This document shows positions 1-8,918 of a stretch of DNA of 64,000 nt, piece by piece (the first letter of the stretch is position 1; every line of letters starts with the position of its first letter). The notes beneath the pieces are model-generated. The model saw nothing but the letters and a program-made list of their open reading frames with translations, did not search any database and was not told the DNA's origin. Origin of the DNA: an uncultured Bacteroidales bacterium (GTDB lineage Bacteria > Bacteroidota > Bacteroidia > Bacteroidales > UBA932); NCBI GenBank assembly GCA_900318355.1, contig ONKE01000041.1, forward strand, positions 1-64,000, given 5' to 3'. The position numbers and the translations under genes were made by a program.

Positions 1-8
1 GAAATATT

Positions 9-81
9 GCTTCCTTAGCTCAGTTGGTAGAGCACCTGACTCTTAATCAGGGTGTCTAGGGTTCGAGCCCCTAAGGGAGCA
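9..81 (+). tRNA. tRNA-Lys (anticodon CTT)
   Basis: A full cloverleaf can be drawn. The acceptor stem is 9-15 with 74-80 (one G:U), the D arm begins AGCTCAGTTGGTAGAGC, the anticodon stem CCTGA/TCAGG holds the loop CTCTTAA, and the T arm contains GGTTCGAGCC. The anticodon CTT reads AAG lysine codons. The discriminator base is A81. CCA is not encoded, so the tail must be added after transcription. A terminator follows 9 bases downstream. Confidence 0.97.
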
Positions 82-90
82 CAAAAAAAA

Positions 91-116
91 CCGCAAGCGA
101 AACTTGCGGTTTTTTT
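91..116 (+). terminator. Intrinsic terminator after tRNA-Lys
   Basis: CCGCAAG and CTTGCGG form a 7-bp stem around a 5-base loop, followed by seven T. The run of A on the other side (83-90) means the same hairpin could also stop minus-strand transcription from the operon ending at 132. Confidence 0.9.
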
Positions 117-131
117 GATGTCCTGCGCTGC

Positions 132-683
132 CTAGAACGCTGCGATGAGCTCTTCGTTCGTGTAGGCGTCGGCGCCGTAGCAGGTCTTGAGGTAGGCCAG
201 GCCGTATTCGTAGTCTTCCTGGGTGAAGGAATCGGTGCACTCTTTGGCAGCCACCACGTCGTATCCGAGGCAATAGGCATCGGCAGAGGTGTGGCGGACG
301 CACATGTGGGCGTGGAGGCCGGTCATGATGACGGTCTTGACGCCGAGTTCCTTCAGGAGAATGTCGAGGTCGGTCTGGAAGAAACCGCTGTAGCGGCGCT
401 TGGGAACGACGAAGTCTTCCTTGTGGGGCGTGAGCTCGGGGATGACTTCGGCTCCGGGGGTGCCGACAATGGCGTGGTCGCCCCAGATCTGGAGTTCGCG
501 GTCGATGCCGGGAATGTGGGCGTCGTTGCAGTAGATGACTGGAACGCCTGCGGCACGGGCGGCATCAAGAAGACGGGCCGTCGCGGGGACAATGGCACGG
601 GCACGGTCGCAGCCGATCGCACCGGTCACAAAGTCGTTGAGCATGTCAACGACGAGGATGGCAGGTTTGTTAAGTTTTTCCAT
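132..683 (-). CDS. Isochorismatase-superfamily cysteine hydrolase
   Basis: A 183-aa member of the isochorismatase/nicotinamidase fold. VVDMLNDF near the N-terminus gives the catalytic Asp, a Lys lies in VPKRRYSGFF, and the nucleophile Cys lies in HAHMCVRHT. EntB and PhzD, true isochorismatases, carry Gly at that position, so this protein should be a cysteine hydrolase. The substrate cannot be read from sequence. The ATG at 683 is chosen because the upstream gene ends at 685; the longer frame needs a TTG start inside that gene. It is the last gene of a tightly packed operon with an acyl carrier protein and an AMP-ligase. Confidence 0.85.
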   Translation of the reverse strand: MEKLNKPAILVVDMLNDFVTGAIGCDRARAIVPATARLLDAARAAGVPVIYCNDAHIPGIDRELQIWGDHAIVGTPGAEVIPELTPHKEDFVVPKRRYSGFFQTDLDILLKELGVKTVIMTGLHAHMCVRHTSADAYCLGYDVVAAKECTDSFTQEDYEYGLAYLKTCYGADAYTNEELIAAF

Positions 684-684
684 T

Positions 685-936
685 TTACTGTTTATCAATT
701 GCTTTTACAACAAAGTCACATACCTCGCCGGCAGTGCGGAAAGGAGCCTGGCCGTCGGGGAAGCGGAATTTGAACTTTTCTTCAACCGCCAGCGAGAGGA
801 GCATCATCGACAGGGAGTCGATGCCGAGCTCCCTGACCAGCTCGGTTTCGGGGGAAACCTTGGAAAGGTCGGTGTTGGGGCGGATGATATGGAGGACCTC
901 CTTGAGGCCTTCAAAAACTTCTTCGCGGCTCATCAT
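685..936 (-). CDS. Acyl carrier protein
   Basis: 83 aa, the usual ACP size. The motif GIDSLSMM places the phosphopantetheine-accepting serine at residue 41, and the rest fits a four-helix carrier protein. The ATG overlaps the TGA of the upstream AMP-ligase gene (ATGA) and the stop lies one base before the next ATG, so the three genes are translationally coupled. The neighbour suggests this ACP is loaded directly by the AMP-ligase rather than being the general fatty-acid ACP, which normally sits with fabF. That role is inferred. Confidence 0.9.
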   Translation of the reverse strand: MMSREEVFEGLKEVLHIIRPNTDLSKVSPETELVRELGIDSLSMMLLSLAVEEKFKFRFPDGQAPFRTAGEVCDFVVKAIDKQ

Positions 937-2423
937 ACACGGGCGACTTTCATGCTGCCGGTGCGCTTGAAATCTTCAGTGCGCACGGTAACCTTGACGA
1001 TTCTGTGGGTGCTGGGCAGCGTGGCGTTGACCTTGTCGACAAGGGCGTTCATATAGGCCTGGATCTCGGAGAAATCCTTGCCGTCGAAGGCCGGCATGAA
1101 GGGCAGGATCTCGATTGCGATGACCCGCGAACCGTTCAGGTCGTCTTCCTTGACCATGGCGTCGCGGACGCAAGGATCGGCATAGAAGGGCTCCTCGAGG
1201 CTCTCAGGGCTGACGTTTTCGCCGTTGGCGAGGATGATGAGGTTCTTGATGCGGCCGGTGATGTAGAGGAAACCGTCTTCGTCGAAATGGCAGAGGTCGC
1301 CGGTGCGCAGCCAGCCGTCCTCGGTGAGGGCTTCGGCGGTGCGGACAGGGTCTTTGTAGTAGCCGGAGAAGAGGTTGTCTCCCTTTACCCACAGTTCGCC
1401 GTCCACGATCTTGGCTTCCTGGCCGGGATAGATCTTGCCGATGGAAGTGGGGTGGGTGACGGCGTCGGCGTTGGCGGAGGTCAGGTTGGCGGTTTCGGTC
1501 AGTCCGTAGCCGAAGCAGAACTCGACACCGAGCTTGGAGAAGATGTCCACAAGGCGCGGAGGCACGTTGGCGGCGCCGGAGATGATCATGCGGAGCTGGC
1601 CGCCGAGGAACTGCGGACCATACATCTTGACGAGTCCGGAGAGGATGTCGCAGATGCCGGGGACGATGACGAGGATGGTCGGCTTGATGACGGGCAGCTT
1701 GCCGATGGTGGCCTTCATGTCCTCGCAGGTGAACATCAGGTTGCCGGTGTAGAAGCATCCGGTCAGGCCGGCGATGCTGCCGAACACGTGGCTCAGGGGC
1801 AGCAGGGCGATGTAGCGGTGGACGCCGATCACCTTGCCGGGCTTGAAGATGGCGTTGTAGCCGCCGCGCATGTAGGCGCGATGGGTCAGGACGGCGCCCT
1901 TGGGGGAACCGGTGGTGCCGCCGGTGAAGAAGATTGCAGCGGGGCTGTCGGGGTCGACTTTCGTGACGGGGGCCTTTTCCTCGGCGATGCTGCCGGCGGG
2001 AAGGACCTTGACGCCCTGGAGTTTCTGGGTCAGGGGCATGAACTCTTCGCGGACGAAGATAGCCTGGATGTCAAATTTCATGCAGGAACCGACGACTGCC
2101 ATTTCCGGCAGGCCGGCCGGAAAGACCATAGCCACGTAACCGGCAGACATAATGGCATAGAACAGCTCGATGGCGTCCTGGCTATTGCGGTCGAAAATGG
2201 CGATGTGGGCACCCTTGGGAAGGCCGAGACTCTCGATGAAGGCGCGACGGCGGGCGATACGGTCACAGAATTCCTTGTAGGTGATGGTGTTTGTCAGATC
2301 CGAGAGAGCGGGAGAATCCGCATACTGCTTTTCGATCCATTCAACAAACTCTCCGACGGTCGGGATGTACTGAAGGCGGGCCAGTTCATCGGCCGGGAGC
2401 ATGTCATAGAAGTAATTGGACAT
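933..2423 (-). CDS. AMP-dependent acyl-CoA/acyl-ACP synthetase (ANL family)
   Basis: 496 aa. The phosphate-binding motif FFTGGTTGSPKG, the adenylate motif GYGLTETA, the hinge region RTGDLCHFDEDGFLYITGR and the C-terminal lysine motif RTGSMKVAR are all present, so the adenylating enzyme looks intact. It would activate a carboxylic acid as acyl-AMP and pass it to CoA or to the adjacent ACP. The start at 2423 (MSNYFYDML) is preferred over an upstream in-frame start because a TAnnTTTG promoter lies at 2482-2489, inside the would-be extension. It is the first gene of the ligase-ACP-hydrolase operon. The acyl substrate is unknown. Confidence 0.9.
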   Translation of the reverse strand: MSNYFYDMLPADELARLQYIPTVGEFVEWIEKQYADSPALSDLTNTITYKEFCDRIARRRAFIESLGLPKGAHIAIFDRNSQDAIELFYAIMSAGYVAMVFPAGLPEMAVVGSCMKFDIQAIFVREEFMPLTQKLQGVKVLPAGSIAEEKAPVTKVDPDSPAAIFFTGGTTGSPKGAVLTHRAYMRGGYNAIFKPGKVIGVHRYIALLPLSHVFGSIAGLTGCFYTGNLMFTCEDMKATIGKLPVIKPTILVIVPGICDILSGLVKMYGPQFLGGQLRMIISGAANVPPRLVDIFSKLGVEFCFGYGLTETANLTSANADAVTHPTSIGKIYPGQEAKIVDGELWVKGDNLFSGYYKDPVRTAEALTEDGWLRTGDLCHFDEDGFLYITGRIKNLIILANGENVSPESLEEPFYADPCVRDAMVKEDDLNGSRVIAIEILPFMPAFDGKDFSEIQAYMNALVDKVNATLPSTHRIVKVTVRTEDFKRTGSMKVARV

Positions 2424-2481
2424 AATTTGTGGTTTTGGTTTTGTTGTAGCTTTCCGCACCGCGGCGCGGAATTTCAAGGTG

Positions 2482-2514
2482 CAAATATATTGAATTAAAT
2501 GCAGAATCGCAAAA
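2482..2514 (-). promoter_or_regulatory. Bacteroidetes promoter for the AMP-ligase operon
   Basis: On the minus strand TATATTTG (2482-2489) matches the -7 consensus TAnnTTTG. TTTTGC (2509-2514) lies about 19 bases upstream, as a -33 element. Confidence 0.65.
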
Positions 2515-2564
2515 TGGCGCATCCTACTCTGTGGCGGCTTGCGCCCATACGTGGCGAAGTGAGG

Positions 2565-2596
2565 TTTTGCATTTTAGCATAATTATTGTAACTTTA
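2565..2596 (+). promoter_or_regulatory. Probable promoter for the coiled-coil protein gene
   Basis: TTTTGC (2565-2570) is followed after 18 bases by TAACTTTA (2589-2596), 7 of 8 matches when the last G of TAnnTTTG is included. The spacing and the 28-base leader to the ATG are reasonable. Confidence 0.5.
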
Positions 2597-2624
2597 TGGC
2601 CGGAAACCAAATTGAAAACGCGAT

Positions 2625-3323
2625 ATGAAATTCAAACACATCCTGACAGTCGCGCTCGCTGCGTTTGCGGCAAGCGGCTTCGCCTTTGCGCAGAACACCA
2701 CTGAAGATGCCGTCCAGGCCAACCGTGACGCTGTCGCCAAAGCCACGCGTATCAGCAACGAACAGGCCCGCAAGACCAACAAGACCGTTCGTGACGCTCA
2801 AGGCAACATCGAGAAAAGCAAGCGCAACATCGAAAAGAACAAGCAGGAAATCAAGACCCTGAAGAGCTCCCTGAAGCAGCAGACCGACGCTATCAAGCTC
2901 AAGAAAGAGGCGCTCAAGCTCCAGGAGAAATCCCTCAAGCTCGACGGCCGTCTGGACAAAGTCGACAAGGAGCAGCTCAAGTCCATGAAGGATGAAATCA
3001 AGCTTCTGGAAGGCCAGGTAAAGAGCGATCAGGCCCTCGTCAAGCAGCGTGAGAAATATATCAAGGAAGAGCAGAAGATCATCAAGGAAAACCAGGCCAC
3101 GATTAAGGCCAGCAAGAAGGACGCCCAAATGGCCAAGAAAGAGCTCAACGCTACCAAGAAAGACCTGAAGGACAGCCAGAAGCTTCTCGAGGCCGAAAAG
3201 AAACAGGCTGAAGCCGAGGCCGCTGCAGCCGCAGCAGTCGACGCCGCCAACAAGGCCGCCGACCAGGCCGACGCCCATCGCGACCAGGTCCAGGACAAGC
3301 TCGAGGAAAACACCGGTCTGTAG
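2625..3323 (+). CDS. Periplasmic coiled-coil protein of unknown function
   Basis: 232 aa. A signal peptide (MKFKHILTVALAAFAASG) ends with a likely cleavage after FAFA. Almost all the rest, residues about 30-215, is a charged coiled coil rich in Lys, Glu, Gln and Ala, ending in an Ala-rich stretch. There are no catalytic motifs or membrane segments beyond the signal. It is a single-gene unit with its own promoter and terminator. A role as an envelope spacer or scaffold is possible but not shown. Confidence 0.8.
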   Translation: MKFKHILTVALAAFAASGFAFAQNTTEDAVQANRDAVAKATRISNEQARKTNKTVRDAQGNIEKSKRNIEKNKQEIKTLKSSLKQQTDAIKLKKEALKLQEKSLKLDGRLDKVDKEQLKSMKDEIKLLEGQVKSDQALVKQREKYIKEEQKIIKENQATIKASKKDAQMAKKELNATKKDLKDSQKLLEAEKKQAEAEAAAAAAVDAANKAADQADAHRDQVQDKLEENTGL

Positions 3324-3339
3324 CGACCGCAATCCCCTG

Positions 3340-3374
3340 AAAAAAGGCGACTGAATGTTTCAGCCGCCTTTTTT
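3340..3374 (+). terminator. Intrinsic terminator, probably bidirectional
   Basis: AAAAAAGGCG.CTGAA and TTCAG.CGCCTTTTTT form a long stem with one mismatch and a 3-base loop, flanked by A and T tracts. It lies between the convergent genes ending at 3323 and 3380 and can serve both. Confidence 0.85.
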
Positions 3375-3379
3375 GTGCC

Positions 3380-4312
3380 CTATGGCGGCGCGATGCGGCA
3401 GCGGGACAGGCGCGAGGCGTCTTCGGGGCTGAGGATGCCGGCGTTTGCCAGCGCCTCGACCGAACACGCTTCGGGAGGATTGTGCTGCCGGAAAAGAACT
3501 ATGCCGTGTGCTGCCTGGCGGCTTATGTAGGGGTGGGTGCTGAGAGAGTCTTCGGGCAGCGACCACAAAGGATATGGCTCCGAGGGCCCTATTGTGATAA
3601 GGTCTTTCAGGCCGTCGAATTTCTCCCTGTCGAAACGGTAGAGGTCCATCAACTGTTCCGGGTAGGAATATCCCCGGAGTTCGCGGCGATATGCGACCAT
3701 CTTTGCGGCATAGTATCCTCCGATGCCGGGAAGCGCGTCGAAAGCGGCGGAGTCGGCCCGGTTGATATCCAGGCGGGGAATGTTGATGAACGGCTCCAGA
3801 CGCCTGTAGACGCTGTCTTCCACCACATATGACTTGGCGAAATCCTCCTTGCGGCGGAATCTCCCGCCCTTGGACCTGTAGTTGTCGATCGCTTCGGCCT
3901 GTCGGGGGCTGAACCCCAGGCGGATGAGGTCTTCGACGCTGACGGTGTTGGGATTGAAGCGGAACGATTCCACTTTTCCGCGGCTGCGTTCCCGCTCCGC
4001 CTGCTGCTCGCGGACCTGCCTCACCGGGCCGGAGTGGGCGGAATTGCGCTTGACGACCGTCTGTTGCCCCTGATGGCGCTGAGGCCCCGGCAGGGGAGCG
4101 CTGTCGTCGTATGAGTCGCCAATCAGGCGCGAAGCGGTGGCGGGGTCTATGACATAGACGGTGTCAGGCCTGTCCCTGGTAGATGCGATGTGCAGGGTTG
4201 CGGCCCTGTGGACGAGCAGGGCGGTCTGGTAGCCAATGGCAAGGAAGACAAGGGCGATCGCCCCGATGATAAAGGAAGATGACGCTTGCTTAGGTTGAGG
4301 GTCTTTGCTCAT
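3380..4312 (-). CDS. Membrane-anchored helix-hairpin-helix (ComEA-like) protein
   Basis: 310 aa. One N-terminal membrane segment (about residues 13-34) is followed by a basic, low-complexity linker and two to three helix-hairpin-helix units. The clearest is INRADSAAFDALPGIGGYYA, with an earlier one around EDLIRLGFSPRQAEAI. Such repeats bind DNA non-specifically, and a membrane-tethered form resembles the ComEA DNA receptor. In Bacteroidales similar proteins are common and their role is mostly untested. The start overlaps the 3' end of rsmI by 23 bases, so the two are probably co-transcribed. Confidence 0.75.
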   Translation of the reverse strand: MSKDPQPKQASSSFIIGAIALVFLAIGYQTALLVHRAATLHIASTRDRPDTVYVIDPATASRLIGDSYDDSAPLPGPQRHQGQQTVVKRNSAHSGPVRQVREQQAERERSRGKVESFRFNPNTVSVEDLIRLGFSPRQAEAIDNYRSKGGRFRRKEDFAKSYVVEDSVYRRLEPFINIPRLDINRADSAAFDALPGIGGYYAAKMVAYRRELRGYSYPEQLMDLYRFDREKFDGLKDLITIGPSEPYPLWSLPEDSLSTHPYISRQAAHGIVLFRQHNPPEACSVEALANAGILSPEDASRLSRCRIAPP

Positions 4313-5024
4313 GGGAAAGGTCGGCTCCCTTTTCCACGGTTAAACGGTTTTTGGGCGCTCCGCCCACTACAATGACGATTTCGCCCTTCGGCTCATGTGC
4401 GGCAAACCACGCGGCCACTTCAGCCAGCGTGCCCCGACGGTGTTCCTCGTGCACCTTCGAGATTTCCCTTGCCACGGAGCAGGGACGGTCTTCTCCGAAA
4501 TAGCCGGCCATTTCGTTAAGGGTCCGCACCAGACGGAACGGAGACTCGTAGAATACCATGGTCCGGGGCTCGGACGCAAGGGCTTTCAGCATGGTCTGGC
4601 GGCCCTTTTTCACCGGCAGGAAGCCTTCGAAGCAGAATCGGTCGCATGGCAGGCCGGACGATACTATGGCGGGGATGCAGGCAGTTGCACCGGGAAGGGT
4701 TTCGACCTCGATGCCGGCTTCGACACAGGTGCGGGCGAGCAGGAATCCCGGGTCGGAGATGCCCGGAGTGCCGGCGTCGCTGACTAGCGCTACGGTCTCC
4801 CCTGCGAGCAGCCGCTCACGTATCAAGCCGGCGGTCTGGTGTTCGTTGAACTTGTGGTGGGAGAGCACCTTGCCGTGGATGTCGTAGTGGCGGAGCAGGA
4901 CCGAGCTGGTGCGTGTGTCTTCGGCGAGGATAAGGTCGGCCTCGCGGAGCACGCGGACTGCCCGGAAGGTCATGTCTTCCAGGTTCCCGACAGGGGTGGG
5001 GACTATGTACAACTTCCCTTCCAT
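4290..5024 (-). CDS. rsmI: 16S rRNA (cytidine-1402-2'-O)-methyltransferase
   Basis: 244 aa, tetrapyrrole-methylase fold. The hallmarks are LYIVPTPVGNLEDMTFRA at the N-terminus, AEDTRTSS, LVSDAGTPGISDPG and LPGATA, all typical of RsmI. RsmI methylates the ribose of C1402 in the decoding centre. It sits 3 bases downstream of an uncharacterised Bacteroidales gene and overlaps the HhH gene, forming a three-gene minus-strand operon. Confidence 0.95.
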   Translation of the reverse strand: MEGKLYIVPTPVGNLEDMTFRAVRVLREADLILAEDTRTSSVLLRHYDIHGKVLSHHKFNEHQTAGLIRERLLAGETVALVSDAGTPGISDPGFLLARTCVEAGIEVETLPGATACIPAIVSSGLPCDRFCFEGFLPVKKGRQTMLKALASEPRTMVFYESPFRLVRTLNEMAGYFGEDRPCSVAREISKVHEEHRRGTLAEVAAWFAAHEPKGEIVIVVGGAPKNRLTVEKGADLSHEQRPST

Positions 5025-5027
5025 CAG

Positions 5028-5810
5028 TTATTTGCGAATCTTTCTGCGAACGGCCATCATGAAGCGGTAGACGTCGTCCGAAGCCGGGTTCCACTCTGGG
5101 AAGGTCTCGGACAGATATGCGACTGCCTCCTTGAGGGTGGACATGCCGCCGAGGCGGTCGATGGTGGACTGGTAGAGGGCGGAATCGTCGCGGAACAGGC
5201 GCCTGATGTAGACTACCTGGTCGCCCAGGCCTATTGCGCTGCGCAGCGACTTGACTTCCGGACCGGGAATGTCGTGGAGCCATGCGCTCTTGTCGGCCAT
5301 GGCGTCGATGACGGCCTTCTTTTCGCCGGCCGCGCGGTCGTTGATGCTCTTGTGGGCGGCCTTTTTCGGCTTCTCCGCCGGCTTCTCCGCGGGCTTTTCC
5401 TCCAGCCCGAACAGATCGGCTCCGGCTGCAGAATTGGCCGCAGCATCATCTCGCTCAGCAACGCTGTTGGAAGCGACGGCCACAGGTTCGACGTCCAATG
5501 GTTTTGTCTCCGCTACGATTTCGTCTGCGACGGGGATGTCTTCGACGATTTCATCTGTGTCGGGGATGTCTTCGACTGCATCTATGACGACCTCCCCGGC
5601 GGCGGGCAGGACTGCGGCGGCAGCGGGAGAGGGCTCTTCCGGCGAGTAGTCGAGGCTGAGGTCGATGGGCTCGGCGTCGGTGGAGTCGGCTTGCGGCTCG
5701 ATGAGGCCTCTGAGCCGTGTCAGTTGCTGTTCCAGGGCGGCGACGCGCGCTTCCAGGGCGTCGATTCGGGCTTGGGCCCCGGCGAAATTTTCGCTTGATG
5801 TATTTCCCAT
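5028..5810 (-). CDS. Conserved Bacteroidales protein of unknown function
   Basis: 260 aa with three parts. A short N-terminal coiled coil (about residues 8-35, [17 protein letters not shown]) is followed by an acidic Ala/Pro/Asp-rich linker (about 40-150) and a basic C-terminal domain (about 160-260) that includes [13 protein letters not shown] and [14 protein letters not shown]. No signal peptide or membrane segment is visible. The start at 5810 (MGNTSSENF) is chosen because the promoter at 5843-5850 would otherwise lie almost on top of the longer start. It is the first gene of the rsmI operon. The C-terminal domain looks conserved, but no function can be given. Confidence 0.75.
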   Translation of the reverse strand: MGNTSSENFAGAQARIDALEARVAALEQQLTRLRGLIEPQADSTDAEPIDLSLDYSPEEPSPAAAAVLPAAGEVVIDAVEDIPDTDEIVEDIPVADEIVAETKPLDVEPVAVASNSVAERDDAAANSAAGADLFGLEEKPAEKPAEKPKKAAHKSINDRAAGEKKAVIDAMADKSAWLHDIPGPEVKSLRSAIGLGDQVVYIRRLFRDDSALYQSTIDRLGGMSTLKEAVAYLSETFPEWNPASDDVYRFMMAVRRKIRK

Positions 5811-5825
5811 ACGGCGAAATTTAAC

Positions 5826-5850
5826 TATATTTGTTCCGCCTACAAAATTA
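5826..5850. promoter_or_regulatory. Divergent overlapping promoters for tdk and the rsmI operon
   Basis: Plus strand: TATATTTG at 5826-5833, 22 bases before the tdk ATG. Minus strand: TAATTTTG (complement of 5843-5850), 32 bases before the ATG at 5810. Both match TAnnTTTG exactly and lie within 25 bases of each other. Confidence 0.65.
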
Positions 5851-5855
5851 CACAA

Positions 5856-6428
5856 ATGTTCTCAGAAAATGCAAAAAAATCGGGCTGCATCGAAGTGATT
5901 TGCGGCTCGATGTTCTCGGGAAAGACCGAAGAACTCATCCGCCGGCTCAAACGGGCCCAGTTCGCCAACCAGAAGATCGAAATCTTCAAGCCGGCTGTCG
6001 ACACCCGTTATTCCGACATGGACGTAGTCTCCCACGACCTCCACAGCATTCCCTGCACCCCTATCAAGGACGTGACCAAGATCCTCGCTGTGGCCGACGA
6101 CGTCCAGGTGGTCGGCATCGATGAAGCGCAGTTTTTTGATGAACGTCTGACCGATGTCGCCCAGACCCTGGCCAACAGGGGAGTCCGCGTCATCGTCGCC
6201 GGTCTCGACACCGACTATCTCGGCAAGCCTTTCGGCCCCATTCCGGCCCTTCTGGCTATTGCCGAAGATGTACAGAAGGTCCATGCCATCTGCGTCCGCT
6301 GCGGCAATCTGGCCAACCATTCCCACCGCCTCTCCCACTCGAAGAAACTCGTCGTCCTCGGCGAAAAAGACGTCTACGAACCTCTCTGCCGCCAGTGCTA
6401 CAATGAGGTTATGGCGGCGGAGAAGTAA
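5856..6428 (+). CDS. tdk: Thymidine kinase
   Basis: 190 aa, type II thymidine kinase. The P-loop [14 protein letters not shown], the Walker B-like GIDEAQFFD and the lasso/substrate region are present. The structural zinc site is formed by CVRC and CRQC. It phosphorylates thymidine to dTMP in the salvage pathway. The 3' end overlaps the convergent GH92 gene by 31 bases, so both coding ends are constrained by each other. Confidence 0.96.
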   Translation: MFSENAKKSGCIEVICGSMFSGKTEELIRRLKRAQFANQKIEIFKPAVDTRYSDMDVVSHDLHSIPCTPIKDVTKILAVADDVQVVGIDEAQFFDERLTDVAQTLANRGVRVIVAGLDTDYLGKPFGPIPALLAIAEDVQKVHAICVRCGNLANHSHRLSHSKKLVVLGEKDVYEPLCRQCYNEVMAAEK

Positions 6429-8554
6429 TCTTTCTTCGGTTTCGGTCCCATTTCCAGCACGAGCGTGCTTCCGCCCATGACGGCTTCGTCGCTTATCCAC
6501 GGGCCTTTGAGCGGTTTCCCGTCCAGCGTGGCACTTTGGATGTATTTGTTTTCTTCCGAGGCGCCGCGTGATAATATGGTGAATACCTTTCCGGAAGAGG
6601 TCGTAATGGACACCCTCGGGAAGACGGGGCTGCCCAGGTCATATACCGGCCGGCCAGGAGTTACAGGGTAGAATCCCATCAATGAATAGGCGGCAAAGGC
6701 GCAAAGTCCGCCGCCATCCTCGTCGCCCGGAACCCCCATCAGGTCGGAACGGAACCAGGTTCGGAGCATCTGCCGGACACGTTTCTGGGTCTTCCATGGC
6801 GCGTTTGCGTAATTATAGAGGTAGGGGACGTGCATGCCGGGTTCATTGGCCATGGAGAACTGGCCGACATTGCCGGTATGGTCCGGGTATTTTGCGTAGA
6901 ATTCGAATTTAATCCGGCCCAGCGGTTCGGCGAAGGTGCTGTCCAGGTCGCGGACAAAACGTTCCGGGCCGCCGAAAGCCTCGATCAGCCCCGGAATGTC
7001 GTGTTGGACTTCCCAACGGAACTCCCAGCCATTGTTTTCGTCGTAGTAGTCGCGACCGCCCATGTCTCCGCAGAAACTGTAGTCCAGTGGCTCGATCCAG
7101 TTTCCACGGGAGTCTTTGGGGTGGAAGAAGCGGGTTTCTTCCTTGAATAAGTTCCGCCAGAAATGGCTCTGTTTCAGAAATTTGGCCGCAGCGGTGGTGT
7201 CTCCTGCGGCAAAGGCCAGCCGTGACAGGGCCCAGCTGTCGTAGGATGTGCCCAGTGTTACGCAGACGGGCTGACGCCGCTCCCAGCCGTCCACTTCCGG
7301 GATGGTCTCCGGCTCGCCCGGTGCCAGTGCGGGGAAGTAGCCGTGTTCCCAGTAGAACTCGTCCAGCGGAGTGTTTGAACAGCCGCGCCATGGAATCAAC
7401 GTCTTCTCCATCAGTCCTTTCCTGGCATATCGATACGCTCGGAGCGTATCTACGGCAAGGCCCTTTGCAATGGCGTCTGCGAAGGTAGGTATGGCATGGT
7501 TGCAGTTCATCCGCCGGCTATCCCCGGTCAGGCCCGGGAAAGTGGGCATCCACTCCGTGCCCATCTGCTCGGCCATCCGCAGGTAGCTTTCGAGGATGTC
7601 TTCCTCAACACCCCGGTTCAGCATGGCCCGAAGGGGATGCGAGGCGCGGAACGTGTCCCAGATCCAGTCGTCGGCGTAGAAAGGTTGTCCCATGTCATCG
7701 TGGACCTGCCCGTCGTAGGCGCTCCAGTAGCGGCCGTCCTCGCTCAGGCATACCGGTCGTTCATAGTTGCGGTACAGGGATGTGTACAGCACCTCCTTGT
7801 CGGCCCTGCTGCCGCCGCGTACCCGGACTTTGCCCAGTTCGTCATTCCAGATCTTCCGGCCTGCCTTTGCAAGGGCGGAGAGGTCGTAATCTGCAATTTC
7901 CCGCCGCAGGTTGCGCTCAGCCTGTTCCTCGCTGATCAGCGACACGCCATAGCGCAGGCGAATGGAGGGACCGGCGAAAGTCGCGGCCACCGAGTCTGCG
8001 GTGAATGATTGTACGGACACCGGCGACGTTTCCGGCTCCAGGAACATGTACACGGTCGTTCCGCCGCCCAACTGCTGACGTCCGCGGAAGGTTGTTCCGT
8101 CGCTGCTGACGGTCCCGTCCTTGGCAACGAGGGTCAACCGCATGGGAGCGGCTTTCTCGAACGAAGCCTGATATATGGCTGCCTGCCGGCTCACAGCCAT
8201 GCTGACGTGACCTTGTCCGTCGTAGATGTCCACGTCGTATGAATATGGAGTCAGCCGCTCATTGTCGTAAGGGACCCGCATGTCCCGGGCTGGGCCGTCC
8301 TGGGTGAAATACAAGGTAAAGGGTGACACTTCCCGGTGGCTGGTGACAATGACCGGGAAACCGCCGAGGTATTCCGACGTGTAGTCCGCCCGCTTGGGAT
8401 ATACCCGCAGGAGGGAGTTTGGCAGCTGGACGCACGGGAAAGTGGGGACGAGCAGATGGCTTACGTTGCCGATATAGGGATTGACATAATCGACCGGCTC
8501 CTGGCCGCAGGCAACCGACAACAGAGCAAGTATGACCGGATAGATTCGCTTCAT
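6398..8554 (-). CDS. GH92 alpha-mannosidase lipoprotein, divergent subgroup
   Basis: 718 aa lipoprotein with the lipobox LSVACG and a mature GH92 protein. VNPYIGN opens the N-terminal beta domain. The C-terminal (alpha/alpha)6 part carries ANEPGMH and [11 protein letters not shown], which correspond to the NEPGHQ and GNEDxGQMSAW motifs of GH92 with substitutions. GH92 enzymes are calcium-dependent exo-alpha-mannosidases. This variant differs clearly from the second GH92 at 26418 and may have a different linkage preference. It is divergent from the PUL starting at 8751 and probably part of it. Confidence 0.85.
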   Translation of the reverse strand: MKRIYPVILALLSVACGQEPVDYVNPYIGNVSHLLVPTFPCVQLPNSLLRVYPKRADYTSEYLGGFPVIVTSHREVSPFTLYFTQDGPARDMRVPYDNERLTPYSYDVDIYDGQGHVSMAVSRQAAIYQASFEKAAPMRLTLVAKDGTVSSDGTTFRGRQQLGGGTTVYMFLEPETSPVSVQSFTADSVAATFAGPSIRLRYGVSLISEEQAERNLRREIADYDLSALAKAGRKIWNDELGKVRVRGGSRADKEVLYTSLYRNYERPVCLSEDGRYWSAYDGQVHDDMGQPFYADDWIWDTFRASHPLRAMLNRGVEEDILESYLRMAEQMGTEWMPTFPGLTGDSRRMNCNHAIPTFADAIAKGLAVDTLRAYRYARKGLMEKTLIPWRGCSNTPLDEFYWEHGYFPALAPGEPETIPEVDGWERRQPVCVTLGTSYDSWALSRLAFAAGDTTAAAKFLKQSHFWRNLFKEETRFFHPKDSRGNWIEPLDYSFCGDMGGRDYYDENNGWEFRWEVQHDIPGLIEAFGGPERFVRDLDSTFAEPLGRIKFEFYAKYPDHTGNVGQFSMANEPGMHVPYLYNYANAPWKTQKRVRQMLRTWFRSDLMGVPGDEDGGGLCAFAAYSLMGFYPVTPGRPVYDLGSPVFPRVSITTSSGKVFTILSRGASEENKYIQSATLDGKPLKGPWISDEAVMGGSTLVLEMGPKPKKDYFSAAITSL

Positions 8555-8576
8555 GATGTTGTTCTTTTTGCTTATG

Positions 8577-8584
8577 CAAAAGTA
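8577..8584 (-). promoter_or_regulatory. Promoter -7 element for the GH92 gene
   Basis: TACTTTTG on the minus strand matches TAnnTTTG exactly, 22 bases before the ATG at 8554. No clear -33 element was seen. Confidence 0.55.
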
Positions 8585-8691
8585 CGAATTTTCATTTGTC
8601 TGTAAGACCGGAATCCTGTCCGGAAGACCTTGTAAGCGATTTGTAATACTTTTTTAATATGTGCGCGCGAGGAGAGGGGCGGACAAAATTC

Positions 8692-8699
8692 TAAATTTG
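8692..8699 (+). promoter_or_regulatory. Promoter -7 element for the PUL operon
   Basis: TAAATTTG matches TAnnTTTG exactly, 51 bases before the 50-aa ORF. It is the only good promoter seen upstream of the long plus-strand gene series, although internal promoters cannot be excluded. No convincing -33 box. Confidence 0.5.
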
Positions 8700-8750
8700 C
8701 CTTTGAGTGTTGTAAAACGATTCAAATAAAACATTAATAAGTATTTTGCT

Positions 8751-8903
8751 ATGCTAACCACAAACAACCAACGCAGGGGATATGTCCGTCCGCAGTGCGA
8801 GACTGTCCCCATCGTTCTCCCGCAAGCAATGCTGGAGGCCTCGAAACCTGAAGTCAAGATCAATAATTGGCTCTATGAGGAAGAAGACAACATGTTTAAA
8901 TAG
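8751..8903 (+). CDS. 50-aa leader protein of the PUL
   Basis: A short ORF beginning MLTTNNQRRGYVRPQCETVP and ending in the acidic tail YEEEDNMFK. It has no signal peptide. It lies between the promoter and the first lipoprotein gene, with 15 bases to the next ATG. Short proteins with an N-terminal RxxYxxPxxE-like segment are frequently seen ahead of Bacteroidales surface-lipoprotein operons; that is recalled, not searched. Codon use and position fit a real gene. The function is unknown. Confidence 0.6.
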   Translation: MLTTNNQRRGYVRPQCETVPIVLPQAMLEASKPEVKINNWLYEEEDNMFK

Positions 8904-8918
8904 AAATACATCGAGACC

